NCBI GenBank assembly: GCA_029204225.1
Contig: CM055096.1
Location: 61,668,957-61,732,956, forward strand
Source: Diphasiastrum complanatum
Taxonomy: Eukaryota; Streptophyta; Lycopodiopsida; Lycopodiales; Lycopodiaceae
Direction of reading: 5' to 3'
DNA: 64,000 bases
Part shown: positions 1-10,522 of the stretch, one piece after another
How positions within the stretch are numbered: position 1 is the stretch's first letter
Layout of the letters: every line of letters begins with the position of its first letter
Program-made: the position numbers and the translations under genes
Notes under the pieces: generated by a model
The model's input: only the letters and a program-made list of their open reading frames with translations
The model's database searches: none
Told to the model about the DNA's origin: nothing

Positions 1-267
1 ACGTATATATCAACGGAAATAGAATCTCTCAAGCTGAACCAATGATGCATGCACTTTACCTAGTCTCACCAAAGCAGCTTGTCTCATACTAAAGACTAGA
101 CCAAAGATGAGGACCCCGAAGTACGTATAAGAAGAGGCAACCTCCAAAGGATGGCCATCCCATAGCTCCTGACGTTGCATGTGCCCGAGAGGTATTGAAG
201 ACCATAACTGTTACGAGCACGTGACCAGTGCCGAACCCTAGAGAACACAGGAGTTCAGATACCACAG
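1..267. other. No recognisable feature before the gypsy remnant
   Basis: I see no domain or repeat on either strand. The plus-strand integrase frame becomes readable only at about 268, so this may be decayed upstream pol sequence of the same Ty3/gypsy element, but no RNase H motif is visible. Confidence 0.4.
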
Positions 268-1011
268 TCAGGGTCGTGTACACTGACAGGGCTTCGTAGG
301 CAATTTTTCTGGCCCAGCATGAACAAGGACGTCCAGCAATATGTAATCAGTTGCCAGAAATGTCAAGTAAATAAAGCAGAGCGTTTAAAGGCAGGAGGGT
401 TGTTACAGCCCTTAGATATACCAGCTGGTAAGTGGGAGAGTATCTCCATGGATTTTATAGTAGGCCCGCCTAGAACCCAGAAGGGTAATGACGCTACATG
501 GGTCACAGTTGACCGTCTGACCAAAATGGCTCACTTTATTCCGACCAAAACAACCGTTAGAGCTCCAGAGTTAGCGAGGTTGTTTGTAGATGGGCTATTT
601 AAATTGTACGGTCTACCTTTCGGCATAGTCAGCGACCAGGACAGTAAGTTTAATGGAAATTAAAATCAGGTGCTGGAGGATATGCTTCGCACATACATAA
701 GCAAAAAGCAGACTAATTGGGAGGAGTATCTCTCGATTTGCTTATAACAGTACCAAACATTCAGCTACGGGATACAGCCCATTTATGCTAATGTACGGCT
801 TTCAGCCACGCTCACCCACAACTGTAGGGTTTAAACAAGAAAAAGTTGAAGCAGCCAAAAACTTTTGAGAGGACCTAATCCAGATGATAGAACATGCTAA
901 GCATAGCATTAGGCAGTCCCAGGATCGAGCCAGGCATTATGCAGATCCATGCAGACGGGATGTGCAGTTTCCCGCTGTGAGAAAGTCTACTTGAGAGTCC
1001 CAGTTGACTCT
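268..1011 (+). pseudogene. Ty3/gypsy integrase remnant
   Basis: This is a decayed Ty3/gypsy integrase, the enzyme that inserts retrotransposon cDNA into the host chromosome. The readable frame starts near RRQFFWPSMNKDVQQYV, runs through the zinc-finger cysteines (CQKCQ) and then the catalytic core: SMDFIVGPP carries the first Asp and IVSDQDSKF the second. A TAA at 661-663 follows. The next recognisable segment (NQVLEDMLRTY, KKQTNWEEYL) normally lies about 40 residues further on, so the stretch with the catalytic Glu is deleted. Frames then change around 740 and 830, and the last piece (RRDVQFPA, EKVYLRVP) fades at about 1011, where antisense LINE sequence begins. No LTR, RT or RNase H of this element is in the window. 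Family assignment is secure; lineage is not resolved. Confidence 0.85.
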
Positions 1012-1325
1012 AAAACCCTCATCATCAACGTAGAGTTCAAACAAAGTAGGCGAGAGTGAGCACCCTTGCTTCACTCCAATGGTGCTATGAATCTGCTGTA
1101 AAATACCCTCCTCAATTCAAAAACAGCCAAGTATTCTCTCCATAATCGCCAAGACAGTGTCTGACTAGAAACCAAGGTCCTGTAGTCGTTGTATAAGTAA
1201 TTGCTTGGGAACTGAGTCAAAAGCCTTACAAAAATCAACAAAACAACAATATACTCGTTCTCACCTAGACCGGGCCTCCTCAATGATGGACCTCAAAGTG
1301 AAAATATGATTGAGGAAAATGTTGT
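1012..1325 (-). pseudogene. Non-LTR (LINE) reverse transcriptase remnant
   Basis: Read on the minus strand this is the palm region of a non-LTR reverse transcriptase. In order it shows HIFTLRSIIEEARSR, then CCFVDFCKAFDSVPKQLL (motif A, FVDF.KAFD), then GVKQGCSLSPTLFELYVDD (motif B GVKQG-SPTLF followed by the next conserved block). Three in-frame stops (TGA, TAG, TGA) interrupt it, so it cannot make enzyme. The piece is only about 105 codons; endonuclease, RNase H and poly(A) tail are absent. It abuts the gypsy integrase remnant of opposite orientation at about 1012, so one element inserted into or recombined with the other. LINE class is confident; clade is not. Confidence 0.85.
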
Positions 1326-1573
1326 ACAAGGGAGGTTAGAAAAGCTTGATAAGCGGGAACGTAGGGGTTCTCGAAACGATATCGTAAGGCACAAGGAATG
1401 GAGGGGTGGGAAGTGGAGATTACAGTGAATTTGGTTCCTAAATGGAAGGAGAGAAAAGAATGGTCAAAGAGAGTAGTACAAGTAACGGTGAAGGAAGTGA
1501 GATGAGGTAAGATGGAAGATGATCCCATGAGGTCTATGACCATAATGTACGTTAGTAAATCATAATCCAAAAC

Positions 1574-2095
1574 ATAGAACCCACGGTTCTGGGAACCGTG
1601 GGTCTTGGGAACCATAGTGGGAACCGTACCACGGTTTATGGTACGGTTCTTGTAGTTAATTTATCAATAAACTGATTATTTATTTTTTTCCCAATTTCCC
1701 CCCAAAACCCCTCCCAAGTCATTTTTGGTCCTCATTTCATAAATTTCACAAATTTCACGCAAACTTCACAAATGGTCCTCTGATTTCACAAATGATTTCA
1801 CAGATTGAGCTAGATTTCACAGATTTTTGAATCTGATTTCACAGATTGAACCAGATTTCACAGATTTAACACAGATTTCACAAATGGTCCTTTGATTTCA
1901 CAGACTGAACCAGATTTCACAGATGTCACAGATTTTTTTTGGCATTTTTTTGGGCTATTTTTGGGGGTGCGAAAAAAAAATAATTAATTAATCAATTCAT
2001 TAACGGTAAGGTTCACCGCGATTCCAGGCAAAAAAAATTGTGAACTGTACGGTTCTCAAAACCGTGGTGAACCGTGGAGGGTTCATTAATTCTAT
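1574..2095. mobile_element. Candidate non-autonomous TIR element with internal repeats
   Basis: Both ends carry inverted copies of a CCACGGTTC/GAACCGTGG motif family. The left end reads ATAGAACCCACGGTTCTGGG; the reverse complement of the right end starts ATAGAA and then holds CCACGGTTCACCACGG. The flanks are ATCCAAAAC on the left and ATCCAAAC on the right, a possible imperfect 7-8 bp target duplication of the hAT or Mutator size class. The interior (about 1740-1932) repeats a GATTTCACAGATT(GAACCA) unit, and there is no coding capacity. The superfamily call is inference. Confidence 0.5.
1740..1932. repeat. Degenerate tandem GATTTCACAGATT repeats
   Basis: About ten imperfect copies of a TTTCACAGAT/AATTTCACAAA motif are spaced 10-35 bp apart, some extended to GATTTCACAGATTGAACCA. 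They lie in the interior of the candidate TIR element. Confidence 0.75.
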
Positions 2096-2104
2096 GATCC
2101 AAAC

Positions 2105-2809
2105 TAGCTAGTAGCAGAGATCCAAATCCCAATTTGTATGTTTGATTACTTTGAATCGGACCTCAACCCCTAAAGATAGTGTAGTCTCTTAACTCTAAAA
2201 TTGAAACAATCATCCCAACTCCCGAGTCATGATTCCTAGACTCCCAACTAGGCTACCAGGCTCTAGCCTCCAAGGATCACATTCAAATGATAAAATTCTT
2301 TTAGGTTTGTCCTTTTGGTATTTAATATTGGCCTTTAGTTCAAAACCATTACATATTGCACAATTTTAAATAAATAAAGGGGGTTAAACGAGTTCTTGTC
2401 CAATTTGAATAGGTCAAATCGGCTGGAAACATTACAACATCAGATACCTTATTTCGTAAAATGGGACGGTCTACCTATTGATGGGGCTATGTAGGAGTTT
2501 ATTGATGTAATTGCTCCTAATCCGTTATTACAAGACCATCCTCAGCTTTTGTTGTCACCATTGAGCTATAAAATAAAAGTCCTATTACATTCCTTCTCCT
2601 CTTTTTATGTTGCAACACTTATTATAACATACTATGTTGTGACCCTATCAAGATTTAGATCTAGACCACTTTTAATACTTGTTTGTCTCTCCAGTTTGAC
2701 AAATTGCCATGAAGTCTCATAGATGTAACGAGGACAAAGTCTTTCTCAATAAGGAGGGAGTTATGGGATGTGGAAGACCCTTATTGTTTAATTCGTAAAA
2801 ATATGTGTA
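2105..2809. other. AT-rich stretch with no recognised feature
   Basis: No domain, LTR end or long repeat is visible. Short open frames lack any family resemblance. Confidence 0.5.
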
Positions 2810-2810
2810 T

Positions 2811-2960
2811 GGGACAGCCAATTATGGGTTGCCACATAGCACATGCACATTTTGCCAATATGGGACAGCCAATGATGGGTTGCCATTTACCACATGCACA
2901 TTTTGCCAAAATGTGCAGCCCGTCATTGGCTGTCCACATGCACATTTTACCAAAATGTGT
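2811..2960. repeat. 51-bp direct repeat plus inverted partial copy
   Basis: A unit starting GGGACAGCCAATTATGGG and ending ATGCACATTTTGCCAA occurs at about 2811-2861 and again at 2862-2912. It is followed by GTCATTGGCTGTCC, the inverse of GGACAGCCAATGAT, and by another ATGCACATTTTACCAAAATG. Short frames across it only translate the repeat. Confidence 0.75.
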
Positions 2961-3065
2961 ACAATCTATGTGTCAATCTCTCTCGAGATTTTGTTAGGAC
3001 AGCTGTTGAACAATATGCTTATTCCTCCAAACAATACTTAGAAATGACATGAATATTCTGTATTA

Positions 3066-3312
3066 TGGAAGGAGCCGGGCAGAGGCCATTCTGCCCGGTA
3101 AGGATATAATGGATTTTTGGACCCTTTTTAAACCAATCCTTAGCTGCCACGTGGCAGTTGCAAGCAGAATCAGCACTAAAAAAGTTTGAGACTAATCCGA
3201 TGCTGCCACGTGACAGACACAGGCAGAATCTGCACTAATTTTTTTTTAAAAAAAATAGGTGACTATTCTGCTGTTTAATCTGTTCAGAAATGGGCAGAAT
3301 AGTCACCAAATC
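3066..3312. repeat. Hairpin-rich tandem repeat, possible MITE
   Basis: Two adjacent ~58-bp units each contain GCTGCCACGTG, GCAGAATC and GCACTAA. They are bracketed by a hairpin at 3073-3100 (GCCGGGCAG...CTGCCCGG) and by an inverted pair at 3260-3310 (GGTGACTATTCTGC...GCAGAATAGTCACC). Small size and nested inverted repeats suggest a MITE-like sequence, but terminal repeats and target duplications are not clear. Confidence 0.45.
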
Positions 3313-3466
3313 CATTACGTTTCTATAGGTGGCTCGAAAGTACAAGGAAAAAATGAGCACCTGGCATCGAGGACATGTGGTCAGAGAGAACGTGATTGAC
3401 CTTATTAGACCCCAAGACATTAGTAGCGAGATGGTTCTATTTACAACTTGATGATTGTCAAAGAAT

Positions 3467-3541
3467 ATTCACGACCCTTCGTATTAGCCACGGCCCACTA
3501 ATAATCACGACCCTTCCTATGTTAGCCACGGCCCACTAGTA
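3467..3541. repeat. Short direct repeat CACGACCCTTC...CCACGGCCCACTA
   Basis: Two ~35-bp copies, at about 3467-3502 and 3507-3541, both run from CACGACCCTTC to TTAGCCACGGCCCACTA. Confidence 0.7.
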
Positions 3542-6289
3542 AGGAGCAGGCTGCTTGGACATTAAAGTGATAGTATTCTCTATATGATACTTTATGTGAA
3601 ATGTTCAAAAAGCAGAACAGAGCATGGTTTGCAATTACAGCTGAGAAAAAACAGGAGAAGGTTTCCGTCTGAATAACACCAAGGTACAGACAAGCTTTCC
3701 TCACAATAGCTATCCATCTATGCCTTGCTGACGTGTTAACAGCGACATCGTAGCCCATCAACCGAAACACAACAAATGGCAGTTAAACATGATGCGAAAC
3801 TTACAAGGAGTACACATAGTATTCAAAGCGAGCAGAATTGTCAAAGCGTAGGGGGAAAGCGTTCGTTCATGCACCACACCAGCACAGCACATCGCTGATT
3901 AGCGTCAACTCTGGCACTCTGCAACACCCATCTTTTTGTTTGCTTTCTTTCTGGGCAGGTTTTTGTTGTCCGTGATAGGAGTAGTGCGGTGGAGAAGTGA
4001 CATTAGCGTAGCGCAGCGCAGCAGTAGACTGTAGAGGGTGGAGGACGTGGTGGAGTGGGGGTGGAGGAGGTGGTGGATTGTGGATATACTTGAGTAGAAA
4101 GGCGCGAGCGAGGACTGACTCTTCATGTGTGGGATACGACCCACAACCCATTTGGTGACCCTTCAGGGTACATTGATTGATCAATGATTGGATGAGCCCA
4201 ATATTTTTCCATGGGTTGTTGGTACATTGCAACGTCATGTCAATATTGTAGTGTACTCAAACCATGTAGGCGCAGGCTTGATTTCCAATCGTTGTGAAGT
4301 GACATCTTAGGGGCTTGCCCTCACATGGCATTGCCCAAAGAACGTTGCTAGGTTGTGTATATGTTGTATATAATCGACCACTACTAGCTTAACATGTTGC
4401 AAAAACATCCATTGACTAACCAATGACTTATATTTAGTTTTTCAAAAAACTTGTGTGTCAAGTAAAAATGGTAAGTTTCCATGTGATTAGTGTATTTGAA
4501 TGATCTGTTTGGATCCCAATTTGTGGCCAATTGACAAATAAATCGATCTACTTTAATTAGCTGAATTTCGACCGCCAATAACTAAATAATTCAAGTTTTA
4601 TTAATTATTCAAGAAATTTCATCTTGAAGTGTGATAGAAGTTTAAAAATTAGTTTTGTATTGGTTCAATGTAACTTTTACCAAGTATAGTGCAAAAATTT
4701 AGTTGCAATGTTAAAATTTTCTATACTTTCTTAAATCATCATAATGAGCTTAACAAATCCTATGCACACAGAAACCAAAGATTTAGATTCCTCTAAATAT
4801 TCTACAAACATGCTACAAAATAAAACTATTATTGGTGTTCTGGAAGTCAAGAACATCCCACAAAAAATTTACGACTTCAATTTTGGTGAAATATTGTTGA
4901 GTCCATTCTCACACTATGTCAGCTTCTCCAAACACTATAATCAAAAGAAGGTTGTCCCCATTGGGCTTTCACGTGACTTTGCCAAACCAACATGCACAAA
5001 AGGTCATCATTGGCTCTCATATGACTTTGCCAATCCTATCAATGTCTGTGTTCACGAATGATTTCATCATTGGAAGCTCTCCCTTCTTTCCTTCCAATGT
5101 ACATCACTTCCTCAATCATCTTTTGTAAAAATAAGCATCATGTCTCATCACATTTTAGTGAACTTTCAAGAAAAATGCCTAAATAGATCTCTATCAATAT
5201 TTGTAGTAAGCTTTATGAGCAAAACATTCTTCTTCATGGATTGTGGGATTTTGGCAAAGTGTGATAAATTCAAGTACGTAGCGCACAACTGAAGTTTTCC
5301 TCCTAGATGGCCTCCATCAAGATGGTACAAATCACCTCCTACCAATAACAATGTTTATTGGAGATAATGTGGTTGATATAAATATCAATCTTACCAAGCT
5401 AGTGTTTCCTCATGCAACTACAGCCTATGTGAAGTGTCATGTGCTAATCATAACATGTTAACATCTAATCCATTCATAAGCATTAAATTAGCATATTAAA
5501 AGCAAGAAATCAAGTAGACAAATTAAAGAAACATTCACCAAATATGTACAGAAAGGTAAGAAATTTCATTATTGATATCATTCAATACATCAAGTCTTAA
5601 GCTAGAGCATCAAGCTCCCATGTGATTGTAGGCACATGAACCATCCATTGGCAAAAGCCATAACTCTCAAAGAGATCTCAAAGAGAAGCTCCGAGAGCAC
5701 ATAGAACTCGAATTAGACAAATGTGGAATGACCTCCAAATTAACAAAATCTCTAATATGAATTTGGGGCCTCATTAGCATAAGCTGGCCCTTACAACCAT
5801 TATTATGAGTCTCACTAGTCACAAATATAGTGCGGTTGTTCTAGCCATCTTATTAACTATTCTAGTTAACCAGTCCTATTCTAACTTAGCACCATGGCTA
5901 TGTTTAACAATATTTACTAAGCACGTGGGCTAATTATATGCAATACATGACGAATTCTATCATAGTTGTTGATGGAGGCCCACCCTAGCAGTCCCAACGA
6001 GTCATCCTTCAAACCATGCCAATCATATTGTAACCTCATCTTCCAATTCTTCAAAGAAATCATTTGAAACAAAGTTTTTGAGGTTTCCAACAAAGAATCC
6101 AACCCCACTTTGAGTACCAAAAACCTTGATAATAGTCTCCTCTCCGCTCTCACTAAGACCTCGTTTATAAGTCCATTAGCTCTTGTTGCATCCAAAGCAC
6201 TTTTGACGAGACAAATGTGAAATTCTCATACAGAAGTGACTTACTAAGTACCAAGATCCAATGGATCTCTAACTTTGGAACTTATGATA
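3542..6289. other. Mostly unassigned, AT-rich with a GC-richer patch
   Basis: A GC-richer patch at 3900-4150 carries overlapping minus-strand frames of 79-123 codons with a proline run encoded by CCACC repeats; I see no family resemblance. A 105-codon plus frame at 4744-5061 and a 92-codon minus frame at 5917-6195 are likewise unrecognised and show no neighbouring gene structure. No LTR ends are visible before about 6290. Confidence 0.4.
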
Positions 6290-6766
6290 AAAAGTAACCA
6301 CAGGTTATGCTACCAAACAACCTTGCATCAAGATCTATTTTCCAAGATGATAATGGATCCAACCAAGATTGATCACCTGAACTTGGATCACATCAATATA
6401 ACATCCACAATAAAATACACTTAGATCTACTTGGCTATGGACAATTTAGTTAGATAGAGAGAGAAATTTTATATGTAAATCTCAAATGTAAACCAATAGC
6501 AATACTTGTCTAAATCAAGATGCTAAATGAGATGGTTGAGAACTATTTATAGTCTCATGCAACTCGCATTAGGATCCTTCTGGATCATTTATCAATGAAA
6601 AAGGTCTACCACTTATGAAACTTGTTTAAAAGTAGTAAATAGTATCATTTTATTCAACTAATCATGTTTGAAAAGTTTGGTGTACCATATGTACAATTTT
6701 GGCCTCCATTTGACCAAAACTAGACAAGTAAACTTGTTGACATTTTGTCATAGTTATCTACTCACA
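6290..6766 (-). mobile_element. Antisense partial LTR, family F
   Basis: On the minus strand this starts TGTGAGTAGATAAC and within 50 bp runs through GGTCAAATGGAGGCCAAAAT and TTGTACATAT. The same block lies just inside the family F LTR at 32396. A TATA-like CTATAAATAG lies at 6543-6552 (minus). The inner (3') end could not be placed; 6290 is approximate. Element A begins 5 bp away at 6771, so A probably landed beside or in it. Confidence 0.6.
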
Positions 6767-6770
6767 AAGT

Positions 6771-7583
6771 TGTGAGAAATAGTCTAAAATCTATCTTGGT
6801 TATTTTATGACTTTATTTTTGTCAGTACATTTCACATGTTTGGAGCATGTTCCCACGTGTGTAAAATAAGTCAAAATAGTTTATAATGTTGAATTTAGGG
6901 GTGTCATAAAGTTTTATGGTCAAGCATCTAGGTGTCATAAGTGGATAGGGCCAATTTGGTTTTTGTTGGTAAAAAGTCAAGTACACTTGTTTTGTGTTTA
7001 TTTGACCAAAAGTCAAAGATGAAAAACTCGAGCTAGTTAGGTTGCTTACACATATCAAGTTTAGGTTTGATGAGTGATGCACCCTATGTGGTGGCAAAAG
7101 TCAAAGGGTCCAATCATAAGAGAGAGATGTGTTGTAAGGGTCCAATCGAAAGTGAGGGATGTTGCATCACACATCCAATAGGATTAGAGAGGCTATGTTT
7201 AAGGGGTCCAATGGGATTGAAGCATGGATATCCATGATTTCTATATGTACTCTTCATTTCTATCATAATCTAATGTGAGTTTCTGAGTCAATTTGGAGAT
7301 CTCTCAATTTTGTGTGTATTTTCTCTCTCTACCAAAGTGCAAAATTGGTCTATTCTCTCTCTATCCAAGAAGAGGAGCTTTTTTTGCCTTATTTTTCTAA
7401 TGAAGAGCTTCCACACATGCAAAACACTTTTGGTTATGAATGTATGCATGTAGATTTGCCTCTTTGCCTTATATTTTGACATTAATCTTGGTTTTCAATC
7501 AATAGTTGATCTAAAGTGAAAAAGCTTTGCTTAGGAGATCATATTCACACTTTAGGGCATTCCCCCACATGTGAATTTTCACA
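6771..7583 (+). repeat. 5' LTR of element A
   Basis: The 813-bp repeat starts TGTGAGAAATAG and ends GAATTTTCACA directly before the primer site. Versus the 3' copy it has about 148 extra bases (roughly 7192-7340), including the TTTCTATATGTACTC stretch most like a TATA region. The two LTRs also differ at scattered sites, so the insertion is old. Confidence 0.85.
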
Positions 7584-7595
7584 TGGTATTAGAGC
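7584..7595 (+). other. Primer binding site, initiator Met tRNA type
   Basis: TGGTATTAGAGC directly follows the LTR end. It matches the usual plant copia site TGGTATCAGAGC with one change. Confidence 0.85.
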
Positions 7596-7900
7596 CTACC
7601 TAAGTATTTTATGTATCTATCATCCAATGTTTCAAAATTTCATGAAAATCAAGATCTAGAGAGTGTTGATTGCATCTCTTATGCTATCTTAGTGATTTTC
7701 GGATCAAGAGGGTTCATTATCATATGGATTGGACCAGATCTGGTACTGTACAGAAATCAGTGCTCAGACACGTGTGAAGGACAACCAAATTCATTTGGGT
7801 GGTTCTCTTCCAAGTTAGATCCAAATTTGGTGCTAGATAGCTTGTTTGAAAGCTGAAATTGTGTAGTTTTTGTAGCAATTTGTTGCAATCCATTTGGTGA

Positions 7901-8312
7901 GCCAATCAAAAGTTATAGGCTTTTAGATAGGGTTAGATAGGGCACCTAGACCTGTGTGGACACTTTGGTTTGATTCATACTTTTCATGTTTGATCAAAAA
8001 TTCAAGAAGGAGCTTGCTAATCCCATCTATTTGAGATCTACTCATATTTTTGAGGTCATAGCCATATTATTTCATACAATTGCATTGCATTTGAGTGATT
8101 TGGTGGAGCCAATCAAAAGTTATAGGCTTTTGAATAGGGTTAGATAGGGCACCTAGACCTGTGTGGACACTTTGGTTTGATTCATACTTTGCATGTTCGA
8201 TCAAAAATTCAAGAAGGAGCTTGCTAATCTCACCAAGATGAGATCTACTCATCTTTTTGAGGTCATAGCCACATTATTTCATACAATTGCATTGTATTTG
8301 AGTGATTTGTGG
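7901..8312. repeat. Tandem ~207-bp duplication in the leader of element A
   Basis: The unit starting GCCAATCAAAAGTTATAGGC and ending ATTTGAGTGATTTG is present twice, at 7901-8107 and 8108-8312, with roughly 5 percent mismatch. It lies in the untranslated leader between the primer site and gag. Confidence 0.85.
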
Positions 8313-8545
8313 ATTCTTTGAGTGTTTTACACATTCCAAAGATAGTTTGACCCAAAATCTACCTATACTCCATCAATTGATAAGTGGTTGATCTAGTTTG
8401 AGAGAGATTGGAAAAGCTAGTGAGATCCATCTCACATTTTGTTGCAAGATCTTGCATAGGAGTTGGTAGGTCACCTTTATTGGATACTATAGTGATAGAG
8501 AAGCAACACTTTATTGTCCAATTCACAAGGAGTCTTCACTATTTC

Positions 8546-9431
8546 ATGGCATCTATGGGTTCCTTTCTATTGGAATCTAGTGATAGACTATCTACCTCCA
8601 ACTATTCTATTTGGAAGGTTAGAATGGAGTCAATCTTGATACGCCAAGATGTGATGGACATTGTACTTGGGATTGAGGAGGAGCCTCAAGTCCTTCAATA
8701 AGTACAAAAGTATAAGAAGAGAGCTAGGATGGCTCTCCATTATATCAAGATGAATGTCTCTAATGAGATTTTGAGAGAGATTGGTGCTTGTACTTCAGAC
8801 AAGGATGTCTGAGATACTCTCAAAGCAATCTATGAGGCCAAAAATACCTCTAGGCTTCTCACTCTTAGAAATCAAATATTCCAAAGTTGTCAAAATACTG
8901 ATGAGAGTGCCACTAATTATGTTTTTGAGAGTGAAAGACATTCGTAGGGAGCTTGCTTGTATTGGAGATTCCATCAAACAAAGTGAGCTAGTCCAAGTCA
9001 TACTCAATGGCTTGAAGGATGAATATGAGAATCTTGTCCAATCCTATGTTATCAAGGAGGAGCTACCAACCTTGGATACTTTGCAAGGAGTGCTAATAGT
9101 TGAAGAATCAAGTCATGAGAACAAGCTATTAAGGATGGACAAATTGTCACTCAATCATAATCATGATGGCAAAGTTCTATTTGCCAAGCACAAAAAGAGG
9201 AGCAAAAAGCAACACCAACACTTCTCTAAGGACAAATCAAAAGATCAAGATGAAGAGGAGGATGATTCCTCTCATGATTCTACTTTAAAGAAGAAGAAAA
9301 AGGATGTTAAGTGCTTCTTTTGTGGCAAGAAAGGCCACTATGCCACCAATTGCTTCAACAAGAAGAACCAATTCAAGCAAGCCAACATCTCTCATGAGAA
9401 AGAAGACTTTATTGCAAGTGATGGAGAATGA
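8546..9431 (+). pseudogene. gag: Copia gag of element A (broken)
   Basis: This is the nucleocapsid/capsid precursor of a Ty1/copia element. The start MASMGSFLLESSDRLSTSNY at 8546 matches the gag start in elements C1 and D. A CAA-to-TAA change stops it at 8699-8701, a TGA follows near 8810, and an extra T near 8928 shifts the frame. The distal half is open to 9431 and holds the RNA-binding zinc knuckle CFFCGKKGHYATNC (CX2CX4HX4C) after a lysine- and acid-rich linker. In related elements gag and pol are one frame; here a TGA after SDGE separates gag from protease. Function is known from the family; this copy cannot make it. Confidence 0.85.
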
Positions 9432-9437
9432 ACACTT

Positions 9438-10191
9438 ATGGCATCAAGCTTCTCCTCTTCCACCTTCAAGAAGGATGATTCTTGGTATATTGATAGTGGA
9501 GCATCATCTCATATGTGTAACTCCAAGGATTTCTTCTCATCCATTATGCCTTATGAAGGAATCAAGAAGTCCATATATATTGCAAGTGATCAAGTGTGCA
9601 AAATTGAAGGAGTAGGAACTATTCCCTCAAAGCTTGCATCATTAAAAGTTCTATCTCTTCACAAGGTTTTTTTTTTTTCCCAAGCTTACAGAGAATCTTA
9701 TAAGTGTTGGCCAATTACTTGATAGTGGCCTTGATGTCAATTTTCATATTGACAATTGTGTGATCAAGAAAGATGATGAGATCCTTGCACATGGATCTAG
9801 ATATGAAGGCATATACAAATTGGATCCAAGAGAGAGTGCAAAATCTCTTGATGTTGCTTATGAATCCAAGCTTTCAAAGGAGGATGATCACACAAGATGC
9901 ACATGTTTATATCTTTTCTCTTCAAGATTAATGGTGTATGATTATTTCCTATTATTCAAAGCATATGTTGAGATGGAATTCTCATTGAAGATCAAAGCTT
10001 TGAGGAGTGATGGAGCTCTTGGAGGAAATACACCATATGAAGTATTATTCAAGAAGCCTAAGGTTGATCACCCTAGTGTCCTTGAAAGAGTTTGCTTTGC
10101 ACATATTCCCTTGGAAACAAGGAGGAAGGATGATCAAGCTCATGGATCATGGTTGGATGCTTATCCACCAAGGAGGCACTTTATACTATGA
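9438..10191 (+). pseudogene. pol: Copia protease and residual integrase of element A
   Basis: The frame opens with a copia aspartic protease: SWYIDSGASSHMC has the catalytic DSG. It then breaks in a poly(T) tract at 9667-9679 and resumes with LISVGQLLDSGLDV and the GAG-pre-integrase region. The integrase is gutted: the zinc-binding His/Cys region and first catalytic Asp are absent, LRSDG...GG is a damaged remnant of the LRSDNGG block, and the sequence jumps to GGNTPYEVLFKKPK and FAHIPLETR of the integrase C-terminal part. RT and RNase H never appear. The frame ends at 10191 and a fragment of a family B LTR follows in antisense. Confidence 0.8.
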
Positions 10192-10204
10192 CTCATTAAT
10201 GAGT

Positions 10205-10440
10205 TTGGTTTCCCTCCATAACAAAAACCCTAGCATTAATGTGGACTAGATTCAATGTCTCCAACATTCAAATTTGAATCTACTAAAACTCGTGTAGTAC
10301 ACTTTCTCACACTTTTTAAAAGTGCTTATTCAAATAATTTTAGACTAATATAACTTTGAAAAGTCAAACTCTAATTCTAATATGAAAATTGGCCTCAATT
10401 GCCAAATATACAAGTATGACCAAAATAGCAAAACTACTTC
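10205..10440 (-). mobile_element. Antisense fragment of a family B LTR
   Basis: The reverse complement parallels the first ~260 bp of the family B LTR: TTTTGCTAT, GGCATATTGAGGCC-like, GACTTTTCAAAGTT, TTTGAATAA, TTCAAATTTGAATGTTGG, GGAGGGAAA. The outermost ~25 bp and everything downstream of GGAGGGAAA are missing. It sits between the integrase remnant and the 3' LTR of element A. Confidence 0.75.
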
Positions 10441-10522
10441 ATATGCATACCAAAGGATCCACTCAAATTTTTTCACAAAATCTTTGGTTGATCTAGTACC
10501 TTACCAAGCCTTTTTTGAGGAG

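Noticed and set aside
1280-1615. 111-codon minus-strand frame as a gene
   Set aside because: Its N-terminal part lies in the candidate TIR element and its C-terminal end overlaps the LINE remnant in the wrong frame.
4744-5128. 105-codon and 70-codon plus frames as genes
   Set aside because: Overlapping frames in AT-rich repeat-like sequence, no domain and no gene structure.
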